Positions 11,897 through 20,347 of a stretch of DNA of 47,500 bases are shown piece by piece. The notes below the pieces were generated by a model. The model was not told where the DNA came from and did no database searches. It saw only the letters and a program-made list of their open reading frames with translations. The stretch is from Sphaeroforma sirkka (taxonomy: Eukaryota > Opisthokonta > Ichthyosporea > Ichthyophonida). A program made the position numbers and the translations under genes. The stretch covers positions 25,001 to 72,500 of the forward strand of contig LUCW03000397.1 of assembly GCA_001586965.3 (NCBI GenBank). Direction: 5' to 3'. How positions within the stretch are numbered: the stretch's first letter is position 1; each line of letters opens with the position of its first letter.

Positions 11897-12298
11897 TCAA
11901 GGGAACGACTCATGTTGAGGAAGACCGTCGGTTATGTCTTCTAGTCCTTTATCCCCGACAAAGATGTGCATGTTAGGCACCACGGGTTTTCCATCGTCGG
12001 CCCATTTGATTCCACCCAAGGGTACTATTTTCAGGCCATTCGGGAGAATGTTGTATATCATGCATCCACAGGTCTTGCAAGTGTGTCGAAACTTACTGGG
12101 AGCACTCTCGTATTTTATGAGATTGTCTTCTCCTTTCGTGAGCTTGAACTGTTCCGGTGTATAACCGGCTACTTGGGCTGCATCTCCGCCGTATACACGA
12201 CAAGATTTGCAATGACAATAGCAACTGATGGCAGGTTCTCCGGACACCTCCCAGCCCGTCGTATCACACAGACATGTGAATGTTCCGGTTGCTGACAT
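11897..12298 (-). CDS. GFA/CENP-V-fold zinc protein
   Basis: Single open frame of 133 codons from ATG at 12298 to a stop at 11897, the usual length for a one-domain GFA protein. It starts MSATGTFTCLCDTTGW and carries the family's paired zinc-binding Cys motifs: CLC near residues 9-11, CHCKSC near residues 27-32, and CKTCGC near residues 74-79. The tail NMHIFVGDKG...DGLP matches the usual end of these proteins. The founding family member was described as a glutathione-dependent formaldehyde-activating enzyme; most members, including this one, have no proven substrate. No intron is visible, in contrast to the other host genes here. It could be an acquired gene, but such proteins are also common in eukaryotes. 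Probably cytosolic, as no signal peptide or membrane segment is seen. Confidence 0.88.
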   Translation of the reverse strand: MSATGTFTCLCDTTGWEVSGEPAISCYCHCKSCRVYGGDAAQVAGYTPEQFKLTKGEDNLIKYESAPSKFRHTCKTCGCMIYNILPNGLKIVPLGGIKWADDGKPVVPNMHIFVGDKGLEDITDGLPQHESFP

Positions 12299-12890
12299 AT
12301 TTCTACTACAGAATGTAGTATCCTCTTCGTGTTTACTGTTTTCACACTGTTGTGTATTTGGATATTCAAAGTTCAGGTGAGGGTTATTTATTTAAAAAAA
12401 CTCTCCGGGCCTTCGGCACAGCTGGCTATATATGTTTTTATCATATTTTGCATAAAAACACCCTTCTCCGATATTTTTAAAAATCATGGTGCACTGGGGC
12501 AAGAACCTGCCCCTTTCAGACCTGGGAATTCAATATGGAGGAATATGGGGGGAAATCGGCCATTTTATAAGGTCCAAAAATGTAGTATGGACTATTTTGG
12601 AAAGTCCCGAAATGTGTAATAGCATGTAATATGAAATATAAAGTTGGGGACAAAACATATGACTCCAATTTTTGTCAATTTTTGTCACACCCAACTGAGG
12701 GTCTTTTGCTAAACGTTTTCGGATTTTTGAACGGTACGTGACAAAAAAATCAATAAGTCCACTTCTTCCTATCAATCTTTCCTGAACCACTACAGCGACT
12801 ATGAGAGATACATACTTGTCATTTTTGAAATAAACAATTTTATCCCTATAACAGAGGGACGACTATGTGGTAGGTGCAGTATAAACGTTT
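12299..12890. other. Gap between GFA gene and rRNA fragment
   Basis: No gene or domain was recognised. The sequence has A/T homopolymers and no tandem array. Its left end includes the presumed 5' flank of the GFA gene; no promoter motif was identified. Confidence 0.4.
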
Positions 12891-13122
12891 TGAGGATGTT
12901 GGTGAAATGGCCTCATCAGTCCCGTCTTGAAACACGGACCAAGGAGTCTAACATATATGCGAGTCTTTGGGTGGCAAACCCGCAGGCGCAATGAAAGTGA
13001 AGGCTAACATGGTTAGCTGAGGTGAGATCTGCAAGGTGCATCATCGGCCGATCTGAATGGTTTCCTGAAAGATTTGAGTCAGAGCACATATGTTGGGACC
13101 CGAAAACTGGTGAACTATGCCT
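12891..13122 (+). rRNA. Partial 28S rRNA, cut by LTR of element A
   Basis: The stretch follows a conserved core part of eukaryotic large-subunit rRNA: GAGGATGTTGG, then CCCGTCTTGAAACACGGACC, AAGGAGTCTAACAT, GCGAGTCTTTGGGT, GATTTGAGTCAGAGCA and TTGGGACCCG, ending TGGTGAACTATGCCT. The order and spacing fit 28S rRNA in the sense direction on the plus strand. The match stops exactly where the 598-bp LTR begins, and nothing resembling the next 28S segment follows. About 230 bases remain, so this is a dispersed rDNA scrap rather than a working gene. How far it extends left of 12891 is unclear, since that side would be a fast-evolving domain. Confidence 0.85.
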
Positions 13123-13720
13123 TGTAAACTTCGATGGAAATTACTAGGTTTCAAACTATATTAAACTAAAATACAATTTAGTCAGTTAGGATTTAGCAGT
13201 GGTAGCTTGTGTAAGAATGATCGGGACTGCCTCTTGTTAAGAGCCTAAATATCCTCGATCACACAGGGCGTACCTCTAGCTGTTCTTTATTGAATAATTT
13301 TCACTAGAAGTACTAAGTGTTCATGACCACTTGCCTAATTTATAAATAGACATAATAACGTAAGTCACGTTAATACATTAGCTGATATAAATAAAGTTCC
13401 ATCTGAAGAAAAGTTAAAAAAAGAAAAAGACTTATTGGATTTTGGAGATTGGCAGGAAGACCAAAATCTATAAGTAGTAGTTCGGAGATTATAAAATTTA
13501 GTTTATAATATCCTACATCTACTAATGTCTCAAATAGGTCCAAGTAGATGAGTCATACCAAATACTCAGGCTATTGGAGCCATCAAAGTGAATTTAGAAC
13601 ACTTTGGAAATATTGGAAAAAGAGCTTGTACTAAATTATTTAAAATACAAACAAAAAAAACCAATGTATTATCTCAATTGATCTTAATATTTTAGACTGA
13701 CCGGAGGCCGTATTTCTACA
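13123..13720 (-). repeat. 3' LTR of element A, 598 bp
   Basis: Bounded by TGTAGAAATACGG at the 13720 side and GTTTACA at the 13123 side, giving TGTA...TACA ends. A reverse-oriented relative of the whole stretch is present at 35572-36170, which defines both borders independently. A G-rich stretch (CTGGGGGC) immediately precedes the LTR in element orientation and is the likely polypurine tract. Confidence 0.92.
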
Positions 13721-14017
13721 TAGCCCCCAGTAGCTTTTAGAACTACGTACATACGTTAAGATACGATCTAGTTGGTAAAGCGAAAACCAAAGTAAAAACG
13801 GTTTCGGTCATGACTTATCGAGTAATTATGTGCCTATATGTACGAGTTCAAGACTCATGTTGTACTCTATGACGTTTAGTATTTGGTCCAGTAACCATTT
13901 CCGATGTAGGCGCCTTACGTTTATTATTTGGTAAGGTAATAGCCAAAGGCTGTTCTTCATTAGTAAGTAAGTTTGAACAATTTTCTGCACTGTTGGTAAG
14001 CAGATCAGAAAGTTTAG

Positions 14018-17000
14018 TCACGTAGGAAGTAAAACCCCTTTTCGTTTATCTCGTGTGTTCTTATGTAAACGCTTATTCGATTTCTTATTAAAGATACGAA
14101 GAAAGTCGCGAGATTCACGAAATGCATCGGAGGTTAGCCAAGCTACTGTCCCATCCATGAAACGGGTCTTGTAGTAAGTGTAACCGTCTTCGGATGTTTT
14201 GTCAATTATATCTTTGACTTGTGACTCCATAACTGGTACATCAGAATCAAATGAGCGAGCGAATGAGAGTTCGGAGGTAGGGATACGGTGAGTGCCTAGA
14301 TTAGTTGCGCTAGTACCATCAATGTTATTCACTTCGTAAGTATCACTCTTCTCATCATGGTAGGAAATAACAAAAGGTCCTATCGTCTTAGAAGAGAGTT
14401 CGGTAACGTTGTCGTTTCGATTTATAATGTTAACGTAATCGCCGACTTTGAACTGAACAATGTTCTTAGTGTTATTCCATCGGTCATACGCTTTAAGTAG
14501 GACGCGATTTATGTGCTCGAGTAAACAGGGGTAAACAACGTTCTGCATATGCTCAATCTTTTGTAGCCACGGGGTAGCGTGTTTCTCGGGCGTAGTTTTA
14601 TCAAACGTTGCTTGTAATTCACTATAGCGGCCAAAGAAATAGTGAAACGGGAGTGTTCCAGTTTGAGGATTCATGCAGTTATTCATTTGAGTCTGAACCC
14701 ATTTCAAATGATAAGGCCACATATCCTCAACGTCGTCTAGTGCGGTACGCAAGAGTTTCTTAAGTTCTCTATGACGTGTCTCATTTGCACCCTGCGTTTG
14801 AGGTTTGTAAGGAACACCACGCCTATGGGTCATGCCTGATAAGAGTATAAGTGCCTCCATTACGTCGGTACAAAACTCACTACCGTTATCAGAACATAGT
14901 ACTCGGGGGAAACCGAAGTCATTAAAGACGTGATAGCATAATTCTGCCACTGTTTGTGGACGTTTGTTCGGTATTGCATAAAGCAAGTTATACCCCGAAG
15001 CCACACATAAGAAATGACAGATATATACATCGCCAGTATGCTTGGATCGCGGGAGTTTAAGCAAATCAACTATGACTCGGCGCATCGGTTGGTCTTCTGT
15101 CACACTTTTTAGGGGTGCCCAACCGTATCCCTTGATCTGGTTCTTTTCACAATGAGTACAGCGTCGGTATACTTCACGTATGGTTTCTTTCAGCGCCGGG
15201 TGATCAAGCCCTGCACGAATAGCCATTTTATAAGTATGCTCAAATGCTCGATGCGTTAAATTATGTATAATTTTAACTCTACTTTCGAGTTCTTCTAAGT
15301 CAGTCAGATTCTGCGTAATGCTGGCTGGATGAACCATAGTTTTGTTGGAAAGGGCAACCTCAGTATCAGGAGGGGTAGACTCCTGAGATACATAATTGAC
15401 AACATTAGATTGTTGAAGTATCTTCTTCAGTTGTTTCGCAACTGCTGGCTGTTCTTTAAGCAGCGCTTTAAGTAGTTGAGTGCGAGCTTCAGGTTCTCTT
15501 AGAGTTTTGAGTCTTTGATCCATGGCCTTAGCTAGTTCCATGTTTTTACGATCTAATGCCGTTTCAATCGGCATTGCCTCGACTGCAATCTTGTTGGGTG
15601 CATGTGTTGTACGAGTCTTGAGCTTTTGTTCAAACTCTTTAGACTCCTCTAGTTTAGCTAAGAATTCGGTTGAGGGTTTCCACTTAGTGGTACCTGCAGG
15701 ACCGATGCGACAAACAATGGTGTGTTTCCAAGGTGTCTTCTTAATAGAATAGGATCCCTGATACAAGAACGTGTCGGTTTCACGGTCGACATAAATAGGT
15801 TCGTCTTGAATCATATTAATTAAATCACGTATCCATGGGTCGGAGTTACGTAAGGGACAACACAGCGTAATGGTAGATTTAGTAATATTAACATAATTTA
15901 ACAACTGTGCGATAAGTTGACAAGGTGGGTTAGCCCACGCATTATGGTTTGATAAGTCAAGCTGAAATGCATCACCTTTAGGATGAGTCAACGACCTATA
16001 TTCAGAAACCTGTTTGTTATGTTCTGCGGCGAACATATCAACAGTAAATGGACCCCATCGTGATTGAGCGAGGTTAAACCATTTCTTATTTAGCATCCAA
16101 TCGGTTGCTAATAACTCCTTGACTGTTTTCTGGTAGTCGGGCACAAGTCGATAGAGCATGTCAGGAAGATGGTTATGTATTCCTGGTATGTGTGTTATAT
16201 TAAAAGCGAACTTGGAAATAATGTCATGCCAGCGGCTCACCAACTGTGAATCAGGGTTCATATCTTTTAAGTATGTTAAAGACTTTTGATCACAGGCGAC
16301 AGTAAAGTAACTTCCATAAAGGTAGTCTTTAAACTGTCTTAGCGCAGTAACTATAGCAAAGAGCTCTTGTTTAACGGTAGGGTAATTCCGTTGACTCTTA
16401 TTATAACTCTTGCTAAAGAATTGTATGTAGCGCGGTTTACCATTTATCGTTTGGTAAAGCACTCCACCAACCGCTCGATCTGAAGCGTCGGTTGCTACTT
16501 GGAATGGGACACCATCCACAGGGTACTGCATGATGGGTGCGTCCATTACTTTACTTTTGACTAGTTTAAATGCATCATCACATTCTTTAGTCCAAAGCTT
16601 TCCCAAAGGTCCTTTGTGCAGCCGTAGGTGACTGAAAGGCTTTAAGTAATGAGAAAGATGCGGTACCGAATCCGAGAAGAAGTTAACAAACCCACACACA
16701 GAGTTCACATCTCTTCCAGTAATTGGTGTTGATAAATCCAACAGAAACTGTTTCTTGCCAGGATCAATTTCTACCCCTGCTGCAGATACTTTGTAGCCAA
16801 GTAAGTGTATAGTATCTTTAGCAAAAGAACACTTGTCTTCGTTAATCTTAAGTTTAGCATGATTAAGTCGCTTTAAGACTTCTTTAACGAGTTTAGCATG
16901 TTCATGTGCTGTCTTTGTAAAAATCACTATATCATCTAAATAGACTGATACGTTATACGACAGGTCCGCAAATAGTTCCATCATAACTTGTTGGAAGAAA

Positions 17001-17155
17001 GAAGGTAACATGTGTAAGCCTTCAGGTGCACCTTTAAACTGGTACTTCTTACCTTGCCAAGTAAAGGAAAAGTATTTCCTATGAGGCTCATACATTTGTA
17101 GTTGATGGAATGCGGCTTTTAAGTCTATCTTGGAAAAGATAGTCGCACCCTCCAT
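14018..17155 (-). CDS. Element A pol: RT, RNase H, NPPW domain, integrase
   Basis: Open frame of 1,045 codons. Reverse transcriptase comes first, with YLDD near residues 72-75. RNase H follows, with TDASDRAVGGVLYQ near 217 and HIPGIHNHLPDML near 325. A domain with GPFTVDMFAAEHNKQ near 367 and AWANPP near 410 comes next. Integrase then shows an HHCC-like zinc region (HRAFEH...CTHCEKNQ, about 650-700) and a core with IVDLL, SDNGSEF and GANETRH (about 715-830). The tail holds VGDYVNI and then DGYTYYKTRFMDGTVAWL, which resembles a chromodomain or SH3-like fold. The order RT-RH-INT is that of Ty3/gypsy. The frame begins inside RT, so the protein's natural start lies upstream. The extra domain resembles the Dam-methylase-like segment known from DIRS-type and some oomycete gypsy elements. 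Confidence 0.9.
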   Translation of the reverse strand: MEGATIFSKIDLKAAFHQLQMYEPHRKYFSFTWQGKKYQFKGAPEGLHMLPSFFQQVMMELFADLSYNVSVYLDDIVIFTKTAHEHAKLVKEVLKRLNHAKLKINEDKCSFAKDTIHLLGYKVSAAGVEIDPGKKQFLLDLSTPITGRDVNSVCGFVNFFSDSVPHLSHYLKPFSHLRLHKGPLGKLWTKECDDAFKLVKSKVMDAPIMQYPVDGVPFQVATDASDRAVGGVLYQTINGKPRYIQFFSKSYNKSQRNYPTVKQELFAIVTALRQFKDYLYGSYFTVACDQKSLTYLKDMNPDSQLVSRWHDIISKFAFNITHIPGIHNHLPDMLYRLVPDYQKTVKELLATDWMLNKKWFNLAQSRWGPFTVDMFAAEHNKQVSEYRSLTHPKGDAFQLDLSNHNAWANPPCQLIAQLLNYVNITKSTITLCCPLRNSDPWIRDLINMIQDEPIYVDRETDTFLYQGSYSIKKTPWKHTIVCRIGPAGTTKWKPSTEFLAKLEESKEFEQKLKTRTTHAPNKIAVEAMPIETALDRKNMELAKAMDQRLKTLREPEARTQLLKALLKEQPAVAKQLKKILQQSNVVNYVSQESTPPDTEVALSNKTMVHPASITQNLTDLEELESRVKIIHNLTHRAFEHTYKMAIRAGLDHPALKETIREVYRRCTHCEKNQIKGYGWAPLKSVTEDQPMRRVIVDLLKLPRSKHTGDVYICHFLCVASGYNLLYAIPNKRPQTVAELCYHVFNDFGFPRVLCSDNGSEFCTDVMEALILLSGMTHRRGVPYKPQTQGANETRHRELKKLLRTALDDVEDMWPYHLKWVQTQMNNCMNPQTGTLPFHYFFGRYSELQATFDKTTPEKHATPWLQKIEHMQNVVYPCLLEHINRVLLKAYDRWNNTKNIVQFKVGDYVNIINRNDNVTELSSKTIGPFVISYHDEKSDTYEVNNIDGTSATNLGTHRIPTSELSFARSFDSDVPVMESQVKDIIDKTSEDGYTYYKTRFMDGTVAWLTSDAFRESRDFLRIFNKKSNKRLHKNTRDKRKGVLLPT

Positions 17156-18000
17156 TTTGCGTAGTATCTCGCTTATCTTAGGTTAGGGAAAACTATGTTG
17201 CGGAATTAGTTTGTTGATTGGCGACAGGTCTAGTACTACTCTTGTTTTACTAAACGTTCCATCAGATTTATATTGATCGACCGCTAAGAGAGCTAAATTA
17301 ACTGGGGTTGCATCATAATTGATTTCAATTATACCCTGTTTTAACCAATCTTCGATTTGGGGTTTGACAACGTCTTTGTGTCTCCAACTCACGTAATTAT
17401 GTGAAGGACACTTTAACTTAGAGAAGTCGACGTTTGTTAAGTCAAGTCAGAGAACTTAAACATACACCAGTCAGTTATTGCAATCTTCCTGTTTTGTACA
17501 ATTAAGTCCCTAATTATATCGGTGAAGTGCGGAATCATATCCTTTGCTTCACCTTCCGGAGGTTTAGGTATCTTTAACATATTATCATCTGACTGATCTT
17601 TATTCGGGTCTCCAGCCCATTAGGCAGACCAGTGAGTGTTATACCTAAACTGAGAAGATCAGTCATACCTATAATTAAATCGTATTTCTGAGACATGTCA
17701 GTAACGATTAGGTGAGTCTTCACTTCTCTTCTATCTGACAGCATTATGTATGCATAGTCAATGGCTTGTTCGCAAGTAGTAACTTTGCCATTTCCCAAGA
17801 TTAAATAAGTTGTTTCGTTATGGACAGCCATATCTGTAGCGTAGGCTACTCGGCGTGAGATAGCAGAGACTTCAGCCACTGGATCAAATAGTGCCATAAC
17901 CTTTTCTCCATTTACGAAAACTGTTTGAAAGATACGTTCATCTCCTTTGGTATAGATTTTATTGAACATTTTCTCATAATCTTGCTCTAGTGCACACATA
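17156..18000 (-). pseudogene. Element A protease and RT N-terminal region
   Basis: Coding remnants upstream of the main pol frame in element orientation. One part reads VMALFDPVAEVSAIS and YDLIIGMTDLLSLGITLTGL, an aspartic-protease-like region that aligns with the corresponding part of element B (IDPGSEISCIS, YDIIVGMSDLLTLGI). The other part is the start of RT (PVNLALLAVDQYKSDGTF). This section is broken. Confidence 0.8.
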
Positions 18001-18008
18001 TGGTACTG

Positions 18009-18465
18009 TCAGTGCTTAACTTGGACGTTCGGTAAGTCCTTGCAATCCTCTTTGTGCCAACCGTTAGTACCCTTGCAAGTAGCACACTCTTTCATATAGT
18101 GGCCAAAATCTGGCTTGCCTGGTGCACACTTAACAGGGTCGCGTCTACCATTCCACTTGCCATTACGTTTTGTGAGGTTGTAACCACACTTCTTGCAAGG
18201 CGCTCTCACCTTCTTTTCACATTTCGGTTCGGTAGAAGTAGAGCCAGTACCCCCTCCAGTAGTAGTGCGAGGTTTCTTAGTACTACGCGCAGTATTAGTC
18301 TCTACTGCGTTTCGCTTAGTGGGCTGGGTGTAGCTCGTGGTACTAAGTACTCTAGTAGAGGAATTGGTATGCTTGTGAACTATCTTCTCAAAGACAGACC
18401 AAGGCATAGATCGCAAATCACCATAGGCGATGATGTCATCATTGACTTTCTTAAAGAGGTTAGCA
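18009..18465 (-). CDS. Element A gag C-terminal part with Cys-rich motif
   Basis: Reads in element orientation from a Ser/Thr/Lys-rich linker to a Cys cluster: CKKCGYNLTKRNGKWNGRR and then CATCKGTNGWHKEDC. The last motif has C-x2-C-x6-H-x3-C spacing, longer than the classical retroviral CCHC knuckle, and recurs in element B. It is the likely nucleic-acid-binding part of Gag. The N-terminal part of gag is not present. Confidence 0.75.
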
Positions 18466-18476
18466 AAACCCTAAAA

Positions 18477-19406
18477 GCCGTGCTCTGGCGTGGTTCAGGA
18501 AGAACCAGGGCTGCATAGCGCAGTGGGCCGATCTCAGCCAGCAGATATAAGACATGTTTTTGCCACCGAACTGGCATACGGAGTGTAGAGAAAAGTTGAT
18601 GGCGATTAGGCAGACCGGCGCTGTGCGAGATTATACCGAGAAGTTTCAAAAGCTGTTACTTAATATACCAAACATGCAAGAAAACGAGGCTGTGGCCATA
18701 TACATCAAGGGGTTTGACGACCATTTGAAGATGGAGGTACGCTTGAAGTTGGCTAACGAAGACAGCTTAGTAGAAGCAATGAAACTCGCAGACATTGCAG
18801 GTTCGATCACTCAAAAGTCACGTGGTGCACGTAACAAGGCAGAGGGCTCAAGTTAGGGCAGAGATGGAAATAGCAGCAGAGACAAGTGTAACAAGTGTGT
18901 GAAGGCTGGCCATTTTGCCAAGGATTGTTTGTTTGACGGAGAGTGCCGAAGGTGTGGCAAGAAAGGCCACATGGCAACCGTATGCAAGCAGGCATGACGG
19001 AACGGGCCGATCGTGCGACGGCTAGGAGATAGCAAAGAATTTGGCGATAAGAGTTGCTATTTGACGGTCGTGCAATATCGGCCATACTGGACAGTGGGGC
19101 TGAGGTAAACTTGTTACAAAACGACTGTGCTGGTCCAAACTCGAAGCTAGAAGATCTATCGGCAGCTGGAGAGACTGGCTTGATGGGTTTGGTGGGCGTA
19201 CCCGATCTTATGGACGGGTTGAGCTCATGGTTGGGTTTGCTGGCAACAAAAGTCAACAGACATTCCACAGGGTTGACGCCAAGGTATTGGACGTTCCTTT
19301 ACTTGGGTGGCCATGGATACGAGATTATGTACTTGGGTCGTCGCTGACAGTCAGGACAAGAACAGACCAAGTATTGAAGTTCGAGGAAGACTTGGCTTGG
19401 GGACCA
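18477..19406 (+). mobile_element. Element D: gag-protease piece of another gypsy family
   Basis: Contains a Retrotrans_gag-type segment (FLPPNWHTECREKL, VRDYTEKFQKLLLNIPNM), a basic linker, and two classical zinc knuckles (CNKCVKAGHFAKDC and CRRCGKKGHMATVC). A protease start with ILDSGAEVNLL follows. It clearly differs from the A/B gag type. On the right it stops where LTR1 of element B begins (19407), and on the left it meets element A around a short AACCCTAAAA string. No LTR of its own is seen; it is broken and partial. Confidence 0.85.
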
Positions 19407-20164
19407 TGTAATAGCCGGGCCTCCACATTAGACTCTTATGTTGATAAACGTACTCTTAAGCAGTACGTAAATTATAAACGTACTATTAAAAGCACGTGTA
19501 TTAAATTGTTTTTAACGGTTCTATTTACAAGTACCTTTTCCATTTTACAAATCAGATATTTTTGCCCCGACCCATTAAAGGGACTGTGAAAAAGGCCAAA
19601 GAGTAGATTTGGAGTAGGTCTATTAAGAGACCTAAATAAACACTCCAAAATATACATCTGAATACTTCGGTAGCGAGATGGCTCAACCGAACATAGGTTT
19701 CTAGGGACCCTTAATGGTTATCTAGTTTGACCTCCGCTCAGCCAACCAGATGTGCCAGTCTGATGATGGCAAGTCGGTAATTCTTGATAAGTGGTCAGTT
19801 ATTGGTTAAGACAATAACTAAGGACATCAAGAGTATTTTTTTCTTTTTCACTTTTTTATTTAAGGTAGGATTTTACTAGTTTTAGTAATTCATGCGGCGA
19901 AACAAGTAATACTAGTTTCGACGATAACGATAACGAAAACATAAATAAAATCCCTTCGGCGAAATCAGTACTGGGAGGATGATATATAGGCAATGTCTCA
20001 GCCTTACAATCCCCCAGAGTATTGCTGATTTCTATGAGGCATACCTAACTTTTTTACCAGACTAAAATTCGTATACTTAAAAAACCTATTAAAAGACTTT
20101 TAAGAATTTATTACGTTTAGTAGCTCTAAGATGTTTATACCGCCTTAAGAGACCGATATCTACA
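19407..20164 (+). repeat. LTR1 of the B tandem, 758 bp
   Basis: Begins TGTAATAGCCGGGCC and ends ATATCTACA. The left flank is element D sequence, which fixes the 5' border. It shows several substitutions relative to LTR2 and LTR3, which resemble each other more. Confidence 0.88.
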
Positions 20165-20347
20165 CATTTTAAAGTTAGCAAAGTATTAACTACTTGAGCT
20201 ACTAAAGCGTCGTGGTAATTAACTACCACATAAAATTTTCTTAATACAATAACTATTCGTTAAGTGAATAGTAGAAGTCGTACTGGATAAGTATGACTAA
20301 AAAGGACTCTACGCTATTTAAGAAGCGCAAAGCGGATAAAATAAAAG
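20165..20347 (+). other. Leader of element B1
   Basis: Untranslated-type leader between LTR1 and gag. There is no TGG-initial stretch directly after the LTR, so no standard tRNA primer-binding site is evident. A near-palindrome, GTGGTAATTAACTACCAC, lies at 20212-20229 and could form a small stem. The same leader occurs in B2 after 27659. Confidence 0.6.

Larger units (their letters stand above)
13123..18465 (-). mobile_element. Element A: Ty3/gypsy-type LTR element, partial
   Basis: In its own orientation the element runs from about 18465 down to 13123: the gag C-terminal part, protease, RT, RNase H, an extra NPPW-type domain, integrase, a C-terminal tail, a purine-rich stretch and the 3' LTR. 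No 5' LTR or gag start is present in the window; the upstream end abuts element D. Most of pol is one open frame, and I count only a few breaks in the remaining part. It lies directly against a 28S rRNA fragment. The only related LTR here (in E) is roughly 85% alike by eye, so the family is not very young. Confidence 0.9.

Noticed and set aside
15522-15752. Plus-strand open frame within element A
   Set aside because: It is the antisense shadow of the pol frame, which has clear domain motifs.
18054-18518. Plus-strand open frame across the A/D border
   Set aside because: Antisense shadow of the element A gag tail running into element D.
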